Source of the DNA: Acidobacteriota bacterium
GTDB taxonomy: Bacteria > Acidobacteriota > Thermoanaerobaculia > Gp7-AA8 > JAHWKK01
DNA: 64,000 bases
Direction: 5' to 3'
Assembly: GCA_019347945.1 (NCBI GenBank)
Contig: JAHWKK010000006.1
Span: 1-64,000, forward strand
Made by a program: the position numbers and the translations under genes
The notes under the pieces: generated by a model
What the model saw: only the letters and a program-made list of their open reading frames with translations
What the model was told of the DNA's origin: nothing
Databases searched by the model: none
Shown here: one piece after another, positions 43,713-51,789 of the stretch
Layout of the letters: every line of letters starts with the position of its first letter
Position numbering within the stretch: position 1 is the first letter of the stretch

Positions 43713-45508
43713 CGGGAGTCGCGGGAGAACAGTTCGCCACCGGATCGAAGGAGATCTCGATCGGCTACATCGCGCACCTGCTCTACGGCGCCGGCTTCAT
43801 CGACGCACAACAACGCGCGGAGATCGACCAGCTCGACAAGCAGAAGAAAAAAGTCCTCGACCGCAAGCGCAGCGAGGATGAGCCATCTCCGATCGCCACG
43901 GTGTCGGCGCTCAATCTCACCGACGCGAGCCAGCAGGGGACGAAGATCGACGACATTCTGATCGCACGATTGATCGCCGAGGATGCCGATCTCCCCTACT
44001 TCAAGATCGATGCGTTGAAGCTCGACATCGACCTGATCGAAAAAAAGATCTCGCGCCCGTTCGCGCGCCGGCATCGAATGCTCCCTGTGGCCGTGAGGGA
44101 CGGCAGGCTTCGCGTCGCCGTCGTCAATCCCTTCGACGTCGCGTCGATCGAGTCGTTCCGGAACATCGCCGGGCAGGAGATCGAGCTCGTCGTCTCCTCG
44201 GAAGCCGACGTGATGCACGCGATCAACGACATCTACGGGTTCCGCTCCTCGGTCACCAAGGCGGAGCGCGACCTCCGCGGCGGAATGGATCTGCTGAATC
44301 TCGAGCAGTTCGTCCGGCTGAAGTCGAACCAGGAAATCGAAAGCTCCGATCAGCACATCGTCAACGCCGTCGACTACCTGCTCCAGCACGCGTATGACTC
44401 GCGCGCGTCCGACATCCACATCGAACCGAAGCGCGAGCACGCACTCGTCAGATTCCGGATCGACGGCGTGCTTCATCCGATCCAGCGCGTGCCGCGTCTG
44501 GTCAACCTGGCCGTGACCTCGCGACTCAAGACGATGTGCCGAATGGACATCGCCGAGAAACGGCGGCCTCAGGACGGGCGAATCAAGACCGAGCGGGAGG
44601 GGAAGGAAATCGAGCTCCGCGTCTCCACGCTTCCCACCGCCTTCGGCGAGAAGATCGTCATGCGCATCTTCGACCCCGACGTTCTCCTCCGCGATCTCAA
44701 GGAGCTCGGATTCGAAGACGACGAGATGAATCGTTTCACGAACTGGATTCATCGTCCCCACGGCATCATCCTCGTTACAGGTCCGACCGGCTCCGGAAAG
44801 ACGACGACCCTCTACTCAGCCCTACGGCTCGTCTCGAGCCCCGAGGTCAACATCACGACGATCGAAGACCCGATCGAGATGATCTACGACGAGTTCAATC
44901 AGACCTCGGTGCAGAACAAGATCGGCGTCACCTTCGCCTCCGCGCTCCGAACGATTCTTCGCCAGGATCCCGACATCATCATGGTCGGAGAGATCCGTGA
45001 CCTCGAAACGGCGCAGAACGCCGTTCAGGCCGCGCTGACCGGTCACCTCGTCTTCTCGACGCTGCATACCAATGACGCCGCGACCTCGATCACCCGTCTG
45101 ATCGATCTCGGCATCCAACCGTTCCTCATCTCCTCGACACTCGTCGGCACGATGGCCCAGCGACTCGTCCGGAAGATCTGCGACGGCTGCAAACGGAATC
45201 GCCCGCTCTCGCTCGAGGAAGCCGGGATGCTCAACCTGAAGACCCCCTCCGGAAAGCGAATCGTGGTGAAGGAGGGAGAGGGTTGTCAGAAGTGCCGCAA
45301 CACCGGATATTTCGGCCGCAGCGGGATCTTCGAGCTCCTCGAGATCGATTCGACGATGCGGGAGCTCATCGATCGCTCCGAGGACTTTCTCACGATCAAG
45401 GACGTCGCCACGAAAAACGGGATGCGCACACTGCGCGAGTCGGCGCTCCGCAAGCTCGCCGAGGGTGTGACGACCTTCGAAGAAGTCATCCGGGTGACCG
45501 GAATCTGA
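43709..45508 (+). CDS. GspE/PilB-family type II secretion or type IV pilus assembly ATPase
   Basis: A 599-aa secretion ATPase. The N-terminal MshEN-like domain (about 70-200) precedes the ATPase core: Walker A GPTGSGKTTTLYS near residue 354, Asp box, EDPIEMIYDE, Walker B DIIMVGEIRD, His box TGHLVFSTLHTNDA. A zinc tetracysteine (CDGC ... CQKC) follows near 490-530. The hexamer would power pilus extension or secretion. It is isolated from pil or gsp genes and instead sits behind an EVE gene. A GTCGGAC array begins right after the stop. Confidence 0.92.
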   Translation: MTGVAGEQFATGSKEISIGYIAHLLYGAGFIDAQQRAEIDQLDKQKKKVLDRKRSEDEPSPIATVSALNLTDASQQGTKIDDILIARLIAEDADLPYFKIDALKLDIDLIEKKISRPFARRHRMLPVAVRDGRLRVAVVNPFDVASIESFRNIAGQEIELVVSSEADVMHAINDIYGFRSSVTKAERDLRGGMDLLNLEQFVRLKSNQEIESSDQHIVNAVDYLLQHAYDSRASDIHIEPKREHALVRFRIDGVLHPIQRVPRLVNLAVTSRLKTMCRMDIAEKRRPQDGRIKTEREGKEIELRVSTLPTAFGEKIVMRIFDPDVLLRDLKELGFEDDEMNRFTNWIHRPHGIILVTGPTGSGKTTTLYSALRLVSSPEVNITTIEDPIEMIYDEFNQTSVQNKIGVTFASALRTILRQDPDIIMVGEIRDLETAQNAVQAALTGHLVFSTLHTNDAATSITRLIDLGIQPFLISSTLVGTMAQRLVRKICDGCKRNRPLSLEEAGMLNLKTPSGKRIVVKEGEGCQKCRNTGYFGRSGIFELLEIDSTMRELIDRSEDFLTIKDVATKNGMRTLRESALRKLAEGVTTFEEVIRVTGI

Positions 45509-45548
45509 GGTCGGACAGTCGGACCTGTCAGACATGTCTGAAGTCTGC
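45509..45548 (+). repeat. Nonamer-type array (GTCAGAC family), copy 2
   Basis: GTCGGAC/GTCAGAC units spaced about 9 bp begin at the first base after the gspE TGA and run to the GNAT stop region; related to arrays at 25298 and 49183. Confidence 0.65.
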
Positions 45549-45550
45549 CT

Positions 45551-46075
45551 TCAGCTTCCCGGATAGATGTACAGATCGACCACGATCTCCGGCATCCGAT
45601 GCCCGATCTCTTCTCCGGTGACGCGCCGGTCGTACGCCATCCCGAGACGCTCCGCGACCCGCTTCGATGCCACGTTCTCCGGATCGATGATCGCCACAAC
45701 CCTCGGCTTTCGCATCACCTCGAGCACGTGATCCCTCGCCGCCCTCCCCGCCTCGGTTGCGAATCCCCTTCCCCAGGCGTCGCGCGAAAAGATCCAGCCG
45801 ATCTCGAAGTCCTCCGTGGTTCCGAGGCGCTGGATGCCGGCGATTCCGACGAGCCTTCCCGTCGCCTTCTCGATCGTCGCGCCCATGCAGACGCCGTCAT
45901 CGCCGAGGTTGCGCGTCTGCCGCTCGAGAAATTCGGTGACCTTCTGCTCATCCCACCCCCCCGCCTGGCTGAGGTAGCGCATCACCTCGCCGTCGCTCGT
46001 AATCTCGACGAGAGCTGGACGATCTTCCTCGTTCCACGGCCGAATCGTGAGCCTTTCTGTTTCCAGCCCGAACAT
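45551..46075 (-). CDS. GNAT N-acetyltransferase, RimJ/RimL type
   Basis: A 174-aa acetyltransferase. LETERLTIRPW opens the fold, GIAGIQRL is a core strand, IGWIFSRDAWGRGFATEA is the acetyl-CoA pyrophosphate loop, and ENVASKRVAERLGM follows. The acceptor could be a ribosomal protein, other N-terminus or a small molecule. Start ATG 46075 is fixed by TATGCT 7 nt upstream; an upstream in-frame ATG (46087) overlaps that element. Confidence 0.88.
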   Translation of the reverse strand: MFGLETERLTIRPWNEEDRPALVEITSDGEVMRYLSQAGGWDEQKVTEFLERQTRNLGDDGVCMGATIEKATGRLVGIAGIQRLGTTEDFEIGWIFSRDAWGRGFATEAGRAARDHVLEVMRKPRVVAIIDPENVASKRVAERLGMAYDRRVTGEEIGHRMPEIVVDLYIYPGS

Positions 46076-46082
46076 GCGGGAA

Positions 46083-46088
46083 AGCATA
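46083..46088 (-). promoter_or_regulatory. Putative -10 (TATGCT) for the GNAT gene
   Basis: TATGCT ends 7 nt before ATG 46075. It is contiguous with an AGGATNTG array on its upstream side. Confidence 0.5.
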
Positions 46089-46117
46089 TGAGGATATGAG
46101 GATTTGAGGATATGAGA
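46087..46117 (+). repeat. AGGATNTG array upstream of the GNAT gene
   Basis: Three to four AGGATATG/AGGATTTG units, the same family as in composite repeats B and C. Confidence 0.65.
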
Positions 46118-46218
46118 GACAGAAATACGGCAGCTGGGAGCACGGGGCAAACCAACCTCCAACCTCGAACGGCCGCGTCGCGGCCCCGGGGTCGGGTTTT
46201 TGCACCTGCGAACCCCCA

Positions 46219-48063
46219 ATGACCGATTCCACCGCCGACTTCACATCCCTCGGGCTCGAGTCGCGCCTGGTCGAGACGCTCGGCCGGCTCGGCTACGAAG
46301 CGCCGACGCCGATCCAGCAGAAGACCATCCCCCTCCTCCTCGAGGGCCGCGACCTGATCGGTCAGGCCCAGACCGGAACGGGGAAGACCGCGGCGTTCGC
46401 GCTCCCGATGCTGCAGAAGATCGACCGGAGCACCCAGACCACGCAGGCGCTCGTCCTCACACCGACCCGCGAGCTCGCCATCCAGGTCGCCGAGGCGATC
46501 CATACGTATGCCCAGGGTACGGGATTCGTATCGGTGCAGCCGATCTACGGCGGCGCGCCGATCAGCCTGCAGATCAAGCATCTCAAACGCGGCGTCCAGA
46601 TCGTCGTCGGCACGCCGGGACGTCTGATCGATCATCTCAATCGGAAGTCGCTCTCGCTCTCGAGCATCTCGATGCTCGTCCTCGACGAGGCCGACGAGAT
46701 GCTGCGGATGGGCTTCATCGACGACGTCGAGCGGATTCTCTCCGAGGCTCCGAAGGAGCGGCAGATCGCACTCTTTTCGGCGACGATGCCGCAGCCGATC
46801 CTCCGCATCGCGAAGACGCACCTCCGCGATCCGGAATCGGTGAAGATCGAGCATCGCGGAGTCGCCGCACCCGCGATCGAGCAGAAGTTCCTCAATGTCT
46901 CGCAGCACCAGAAACTGACGGCTCTCACACAGATCCTCGAGCTCGAGCAGAGCGAAGGAGTGCTGATCTTTACGCGCACCAAGCTCGGGGCCGCCGATCT
47001 CTCCGAGAAGCTCCAGGCGCGCGGCTTCGCCTCCGCCGCCCTCCACGGCGACATGACCCAGGCGATGCGCGAAGCGGTCGTCAGAAGGATGAGAAAGGGC
47101 GAGGTAGAGATCGTCGTCGCGACGGACGTCGCCGCCCGCGGGCTCGACGTCGACCAGATCACTCACGTCGTCAACTACGACATCCCCAACGACGTCGACG
47201 CCTACATTCACCGGATCGGACGCACCGGCCGGGCCGGGCGCAGCGGAACCGCGACGCTCTTCGTCACCCCGCGCGAGAAACGAATGATGCGCGACATCGA
47301 AAAGCACACCGGCACCTCGATCACGCCGATGAAGATGCCGACCAGGGCGGACGTCTCCGCGCGCCGTGTGGCCATTCTGAAGGAGGGGATCGCCGCTCAG
47401 ATCGAACAGGGCGACCTCGATCTCTATCGCAACCTCGTCACCGAGCTCTCCACAGAAGGTCCACACGATCTCACGCAGATCGCGGCCGCGGCGGCCCGAC
47501 TTGCGAGCAGCGCGGCGAGCTTCACCCCGCTCGAAGAAGCGATTCCCGAGATCGCACCCGAGCGCCCGAGAGATCGGGATCAGAAGGGAAAGCGCGGCGC
47601 TCCGCCGCGCGCCGACAAACGGCGTGACGACTCGAAACGTGCGCCGAAAGCGTTCGACCGCAAGCGTCGGGACGAGCCGAAGGTTCAGCTGATGATGGGA
47701 ATCGGGAAGGAAGCAGGAATCCGCCCCGCCGACGTCGTCGGATCGATCGCAAACGAGGCCGACATCCCCGGCTCCGACATCGGACCGATCGACATTCGCG
47801 ACGACTTCACGCTCGTGACGATTCCGGAGAGGTATGAGCGCCAGGTGGTCGGCGCGCTCAAGGCCGCCCGCTTCAAAGGGAAGCCATTCGACATCCGGAC
47901 GGCGCGCCCCGGGCTCGGCCGGCCGCCCGCGGGCGGCGTACGAGACCGGGGGAAGCCACCAAAGGGAACGGTCAGAGGTGGCGCGCGATCCGGAAGGCCG
48001 GCCGGTAAAACGACGTCGGGCCGCTCCGGCGCTGGTCCTCGCAAACCCGTCAAGCGAAAGTAA
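46219..48063 (+). CDS. DEAD-box ATP-dependent RNA helicase (DeaD/CsdA-like)
   Basis: A 614-aa RNA helicase. Q motif YEAPTPIQQ, motif I AQTGTGKT near residue 55, TPTRELA, LDEADEML (DEAD), FSATMP, VLIFTRTK and HRIGRTGRAGR are all present. A Lys/Arg-rich linker (about 445-490) leads to a DbpA-type RNA-binding domain (about 490-570) and a basic Gly/Arg/Pro tail. Such proteins act in ribosome assembly or mRNA unwinding in the cold. Long open frames on both strands over this gene are shadows of its GC-rich codons. Confidence 0.95.
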   Translation: MTDSTADFTSLGLESRLVETLGRLGYEAPTPIQQKTIPLLLEGRDLIGQAQTGTGKTAAFALPMLQKIDRSTQTTQALVLTPTRELAIQVAEAIHTYAQGTGFVSVQPIYGGAPISLQIKHLKRGVQIVVGTPGRLIDHLNRKSLSLSSISMLVLDEADEMLRMGFIDDVERILSEAPKERQIALFSATMPQPILRIAKTHLRDPESVKIEHRGVAAPAIEQKFLNVSQHQKLTALTQILELEQSEGVLIFTRTKLGAADLSEKLQARGFASAALHGDMTQAMREAVVRRMRKGEVEIVVATDVAARGLDVDQITHVVNYDIPNDVDAYIHRIGRTGRAGRSGTATLFVTPREKRMMRDIEKHTGTSITPMKMPTRADVSARRVAILKEGIAAQIEQGDLDLYRNLVTELSTEGPHDLTQIAAAAARLASSAASFTPLEEAIPEIAPERPRDRDQKGKRGAPPRADKRRDDSKRAPKAFDRKRRDEPKVQLMMGIGKEAGIRPADVVGSIANEADIPGSDIGPIDIRDDFTLVTIPERYERQVVGALKAARFKGKPFDIRTARPGLGRPPAGGVRDRGKPPKGTVRGGARSGRPAGKTTSGRSGAGPRKPVKRK

Positions 48064-48069
48064 CCGAGC

Positions 48070-49113
48070 TCACGCTTTCGCCATCTCCGCGACCACATCG
48101 TCGACGAATCGCGCGCCGAATGCCCGCGCCGGAGTCCACGCGCCCGGCTCGACTCCTCCTTCCATGACCCGCTCTGCCGCGAGAACCGCGGAGGCGGCCG
48201 TGAAGGTGTAGCCCTCCGGAATGCGCATCGTTCTGGACCTGCGCACCCCCGAAGCGTTCAACGCCTCTCCCCAGAGCTCGATGTGCGCTTTCCCCCGCTC
48301 CGTTTCGTCCGGTCCGCTGCGGCGATCTGCGATCCGCAGCAGCAGCCACTTCACCGGCGGCAGACCCACCACGGGAAGCAGCCAGCGGAGCATTCTCATC
48401 CGGCGAATCGTCTTCGGATGCGTAGCCGTGTAGACGCGAACATTCGGAATGCCCGTCGTGTGAAACGCCGTCGAGACGTCTCCCCACGGAATCGTCATCG
48501 ACGAGCGAGGCCCGGACTCGTAAGGAATCTCGCGGGAATCCCACGCGACCGGGACTCGGACGATCCTCCCCTCTTTCCGGATTGCACCTCCTTTTCCGAT
48601 CCCCTCGATCATCGTCTTCAGCGTTCCTCTGCTGATCCCTCCCCTCTTCGAGGAAAACGCGAGGTCGAGATGAGACGCGTCCGCGACATCCTCCGCAAGC
48701 TTCGCCGCGAGGCAGTCGGTCGGCACGACGTCGAAGCCGACACCCGGGATCATCACGATGCCCGCATCCTTCGCTTCGGCGCCGAGGCGCATGATGGCCT
48801 CGAAGACCTCGATCTCTCCGGTGATGTCGAGATAGCTCACCCCACCTCGTATGCAGGCGCTCACCATGGGAGCGCTCGTCTGCTCGAAGGGTCCCGCGCA
48901 GTGGAGAACCAGCTCGACATCGGAAATCTCGCGGTCGATTCCCTCGTCGAGCGCGAATGCACGACCTTCGAGCCCGGTCGCCGAAGCGAGCTTTTCGATC
49001 TGCTCCGGATCCCTCCCCGCGATTACGGGGCGCATCCCTTTTCGAAGCGCCTCGGTGACGATCAGCTTCCCGGTGAACCCGTACGCTCCATAGATCAGCC
49101 ACCGCTTCGACAT
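48070..49113 (-). CDS. Saccharopine dehydrogenase-like / trans-acting enoyl reductase family protein
   Basis: A 347-aa NAD(P)-binding protein. An N-terminal Rossmann motif YGAYGFTGKL, AGRDPEQIEKLA, HCAGPFEQTSAPMVSACI and YLDITGE resemble saccharopine-dehydrogenase-like oxidoreductases and enoyl reductases of lipid synthesis. A hydrophobic patch (RWLLPVVGLPPVKWLLL) lies near 245-262. The substrate is unknown. Start ATG 49113 follows a TAGAAT element with only 5 nt between. Convergent with the helicase gene (6-bp gap). Confidence 0.85.
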   Translation of the reverse strand: MSKRWLIYGAYGFTGKLIVTEALRKGMRPVIAGRDPEQIEKLASATGLEGRAFALDEGIDREISDVELVLHCAGPFEQTSAPMVSACIRGGVSYLDITGEIEVFEAIMRLGAEAKDAGIVMIPGVGFDVVPTDCLAAKLAEDVADASHLDLAFSSKRGGISRGTLKTMIEGIGKGGAIRKEGRIVRVPVAWDSREIPYESGPRSSMTIPWGDVSTAFHTTGIPNVRVYTATHPKTIRRMRMLRWLLPVVGLPPVKWLLLRIADRRSGPDETERGKAHIELWGEALNASGVRRSRTMRIPEGYTFTAASAVLAAERVMEGGVEPGAWTPARAFGARFVDDVVAEMAKA

Positions 49114-49118
49114 GGTTC

Positions 49119-49124
49119 ATTCTA
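49119..49124 (-). promoter_or_regulatory. Putative -10 (TAGAAT) for the oxidoreductase gene
   Basis: TAGAAT ends 5 nt before ATG 49113 with no room for a ribosome site. Confidence 0.45.
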
Positions 49125-49182
49125 ACCAGCGGCGTCTCGTCCGATGAGAAAGCGCCGGTGGAGTGGCTCAATCGCCATGCGT

Positions 49183-49229
49183 TGTCGGACCTGTCAGACG
49201 TGTCAGACCTGTCGGACCCGTCAGACCTG
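49183..49229 (+). repeat. Nonamer-type array (GTCAGAC family), copy 3
   Basis: Five GTCAGAC/GTCGGAC units at 9-bp spacing (CTGTCAGAC, GTGTCAGAC, CTGTCGGAC, CCGTCAGAC) between the oxidoreductase start and the DUF547 stop. Confidence 0.7.
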
Positions 49230-49267
49230 GGCCGCACCTTCATCCGACGGCAGAGTGATTCGAGTCG

Positions 49268-50032
49268 CTACTTCCTGTCGTTGAGCGCCCAGTCGTAGTC
49301 GTCGTAGCGAACGCGAACTTCCGACGCTTCGTTGATCACTTTCAGCTTGTCAGGGCTGAGGTATTTCTTCAGGAAGGCGATGTCGCCTCCGGCTTTCTCG
49401 AAATCCTCACCGAACCAGTCCATGATCTTCGTCGTGTAGACGTCGAGCCGGTTGCGGCTCTTGCGAAAGTGCACGCCGAGCTTGCCATTGAGGAACTTGC
49501 GCGTCTGGTCGTCGAGCTGTGCGTCGAGCCGGGCGCCGACGTACGGCTCCTCCCGGATCGGCGGGCAGCTCTTCGCCGCGCAGTTGATCGCGAAGTGGAT
49601 CCGTGGATCGCCGAAACCTTCGCGGATTTTCACGTTCTCGACGTCGTTGAGCGACATCGGCCCGTCCGGACCTTTCACGTAATTCTTCTTGAAGACGTTC
49701 AGTCTGATGATCGGATCGGTCGAGATCGACCGGATCGAATCGACCGGATAGTTGTCGGTGACTACCGACACGGCGCTGATGTTGTAGAGGTTGATCCAGT
49801 AGGCGAGCTGCTCATTCCGGTTCAGCGACGAAACGTCGACCTTCGCCATCTCGTTGCGCAGCTTCTCGAGCCTTGCCCGGTCACGCTTCAGAGCGGCGTA
49901 GTCCATGCCGCGCGCGGGATCGTAATGCTCTTTCAGAATCGCTCCCCATTCCGAATAGTCGGGTTCCGCCCCCTCGGAAACCACCGGGAACGCTGCCAGG
50001 GCCATCACCAGAAACGCCGTCGCTCGTCGCAT
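49268..50032 (-). CDS. DUF547 exported protein
   Basis: A 254-aa protein with a signal peptide (ATAFLVMALAAFPVVSEGA) and a DUF547 domain: YWINLYNISAV, LNDVENVKIREGFGDPRIHF, NCAAKSCPPI (conserved Cys pair) and LDDQTRKFLN. The function of the family is unknown. Start ATG 50032 has AGGAG 9 nt upstream; a GTG two codons earlier is too close to that motif. No operon partner. Confidence 0.88.
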   Translation of the reverse strand: MRRATAFLVMALAAFPVVSEGAEPDYSEWGAILKEHYDPARGMDYAALKRDRARLEKLRNEMAKVDVSSLNRNEQLAYWINLYNISAVSVVTDNYPVDSIRSISTDPIIRLNVFKKNYVKGPDGPMSLNDVENVKIREGFGDPRIHFAINCAAKSCPPIREEPYVGARLDAQLDDQTRKFLNGKLGVHFRKSRNRLDVYTTKIMDWFGEDFEKAGGDIAFLKKYLSPDKLKVINEASEVRVRYDDYDWALNDRK

Positions 50033-50466
50033 CGTCACATTCTCCTTCAGGAGAGATTACTTCAAAGACGACCGGATGATTCCGGATACTTTCAAAAGTG
50101 CCCGTGGCGGGACCGATCCTGAATGTCTATTCGAGTGCGCAGGCTCGCGAGCGCGGAGGCTGCCGCATCGTTCCGAGGCCCGGCGTGGCTCGATCCGGAG
50201 GGCGAAAGGGCGCCCACTGCAGAGGCCTGGGGGATCCAGCGCCGGCGGCGCGGCAGAAAGTAGCGCGCTACTTTCTGACCGCCCTGCCGGGGCGCATCGA
50301 TCTCTTTCTTCCATGGCTCGAGATTGTGCGCTTGACCCGGGTTATTCGCGGCAACGCGGCTCCACCCCGGGCTGCAAGGGGCCTGCGGATCGTGGCTTGG
50401 CTCGACGATAGCACCGCCGCTGCGCCTGGAAGCGCCGAGGCTCCGACGGCATCCAACTTCGCGAAG
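50033..50466. other. Intergenic region with a 22-bp perfect palindrome
   Basis: No supported gene in this 434-bp spacer. A perfect palindrome (AGAAAGTAGCGCGCTACTTTCT halves) occupies 50255-50276 within GC-rich sequence. It could be an operator, a cruciform or a terminator-like element for the convergent or upstream transcripts. Confidence 0.55.
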
Positions 50467-51225
50467 TCACCGGCGGTCGAAGACCAGCTTCCGGCCCGGG
50501 TGCGTGACGAGGGTGAGCGTGTCCCCCTCGAGCTCGTAGTTGACCGTTTCGGAGAGGTCGGTGGTGAACTGGCCCTCGAAGAGGAGGCGCCCCTCGTCCC
50601 GGCATTCCATCTCGTTCATCGAAATGGTCGTGATGTCGATCTCGTCACCTTCCGCCGTGTAGGTACCGGTGAAGCCCCGGCATCCGGCGAATCCCTCGAT
50701 GCGGCCGCGTTCGAGCTCGAGCGTGATCGTGGAGCCGGTCGGGACCCTCGCCCCCTCCATCGAGCGAAGTCTCCACTCGGTACCGATCAGGTCGTCCGGG
50801 TTCATCCGGAGCGGCACCCTCCGGTCGTATACGAGGAGCGTGTTCCCGGAATCGTCACGAAGATGGAGCTGGCCGTTCTCGACCGACCAGCGGGAGACGC
50901 GACCGAATGCGCGGAGGTAAGCCGTCTCGCGGTCATTGGCGGCGCGTTCGGCGCAGGCGCGCAACGTCTGCTGCATATCTCCGAGCTCGAGCCTCGAGCC
51001 CGTCTGCGCATAGGTGCCTCCGAACCAGTTGCAACCGGCGTAACCTCCGAGCTGATCATGCTCGAACGTGAGGGTTACGCGGGGCTTGGCGGGCACCGGG
51101 TTTCCCTCGATCGACACGAGCTCCCACTCGGTATCGGCGAGCACCTTCAACTCGCTCGTGGCGTCAGTGACAGCGGAACCGCTGCAGCCGGCAACCAGGA
51201 GAACCGCAAACGCGAAGAGTCTCAT
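50467..51225 (-). CDS. Lipoprotein with two META/HslJ domains
   Basis: A 252-aa lipoprotein (lipobox LLVAGC). Two META/HslJ repeats are visible: WELVSIEGNPVP ... GGYAGCNWFGGTY ... and WRLRSMEGARVP ... EGFAGCRGFTGTY, each with the GC-x(n)-F/Y-G core. HslJ-like proteins are implicated in antibiotic tolerance and envelope stress. Start ATG 51225 fits the signal peptide; an upstream extension (51255) runs into the vapC-like stub. No partner gene. Confidence 0.85.
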   Translation of the reverse strand: MRLFAFAVLLVAGCSGSAVTDATSELKVLADTEWELVSIEGNPVPAKPRVTLTFEHDQLGGYAGCNWFGGTYAQTGSRLELGDMQQTLRACAERAANDRETAYLRAFGRVSRWSVENGQLHLRDDSGNTLLVYDRRVPLRMNPDDLIGTEWRLRSMEGARVPTGSTITLELERGRIEGFAGCRGFTGTYTAEGDEIDITTISMNEMECRDEGRLLFEGQFTTDLSETVNYELEGDTLTLVTHPGRKLVFDRR

Positions 51226-51258
51226 GGCCTGCCGAGCGATCAAGAAGCACGCCACGGG

Positions 51259-51312
51259 TCATCCGATCGGATCGCGCACGTAGACGAGAATGCTGGCGTC
51301 AGGAATCGGCAG
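51259..51312 (-). pseudogene. Remnant of a VapC PIN-domain toxin
   Basis: Overlapping the antitoxin's 3' end in another frame is an 18-codon stretch reading LPIPDASILVYVRDPIG then TGA. The IPDxxILVYxxD pattern is the first beta-strand of PIN-domain toxins with the first catalytic Asp. The rest of the toxin is missing. This looks like a toxin truncated to a stub, leaving an orphan antitoxin. Confidence 0.45.
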
Positions 51313-51577
51313 TGTTCTGCCCCGTATGCTCTGCAAGACCTTCCGATTCCAACTCATCGAGGAGCGAGTTGAGCCGCGACGGTTCGACCCCGGGGCGGAA
51401 CCCGAGGGATCGCGGAACCACCTCGAATCTCGCTTCGGTTCGCTCGCCTGAAGATCCGGTCATCAGGCCACGCCGCAACGCATCGTTGACGACGTCACGA
51501 AAGGCAACACCCTGGACGGACGCACGCTCCCGCAGAACGTCGTAGAGATCGTCGTCGATGGTCAGGGTGGTCCGCAT
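51299..51577 (-). CDS. VapB-like ribbon-helix-helix antitoxin, orphan
   Basis: A 92-aa protein. The N-terminal RHH segment MRTTLTIDDDLYDVLRERA and a DVVNDALRRGL helix are typical of VapB-type antitoxins that bind operator DNA and a PIN toxin. The C-terminal toxin-binding tail (SRLNSLLDELESEG) is retained. Start ATG 51577 is close to a consensus promoter (TTGACA at 51604-51609, TATGGT at 51582-51587). The toxin gene downstream survives only as a stub. Confidence 0.8.
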   Translation of the reverse strand: MRTTLTIDDDLYDVLRERASVQGVAFRDVVNDALRRGLMTGSSGERTEARFEVVPRSLGFRPGVEPSRLNSLLDELESEGLAEHTGQNTADS

Positions 51578-51581
51578 CTGA

Positions 51582-51609
51582 ACCATATACCTGATGGCTT
51601 TGATGTCAA
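51582..51609 (-). promoter_or_regulatory. Promoter with consensus -35 (TTGACA) and -10 (TATGGT)
   Basis: TTGACA and TATGGT are separated by 16 bp, ending 4 nt before the antitoxin ATG. It is the only clear consensus -35 found in the window. Confidence 0.6.
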
Positions 51610-51744
51610 GATGCCGATCCGGATTTCTCCGCTTTTCGTTCGATTTCAGCAAGCCGACATTTGCGCGAGTATGTGACGGGGCGGCTCGGCAGGAGCCTCG
51701 CCCTCCCAGAGGATGCGGAACGGGCGCACAGAGTTCACTTCCTC

Positions 51745-51789
51745 CAATCCCTGATCCCTGATCCCTGATCCCTGATCCCTAATCCCTAA
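51745..51789 (-). repeat. Heptamer array (AGGGATC type), G-quadruplex-like, at the EamA stop
   Basis: Six near-perfect CCCTGAT/CCCTAAT units on the plus strand. On the EamA sense strand GGG recurs every 7 nt with 4-nt loops. The array supplies the gene's TAG stop (in GATTAGGG). Same family as 17563-17622. Confidence 0.75.

Noticed and set aside
45982-47466. Long minus-strand open frame (494 codons) opposite the DEAD-box helicase
   Set aside because: It is Asp/Arg/His-rich shadow translation of a GC-rich real gene; no motif, no start signal, and the plus strand has all helicase motifs.
46200-47627. Plus-strand frame of 475 codons overlapping the helicase
   Set aside because: Arg/Asp/His-biased composition and no recognisable domain; a frame-shifted shadow of the helicase.
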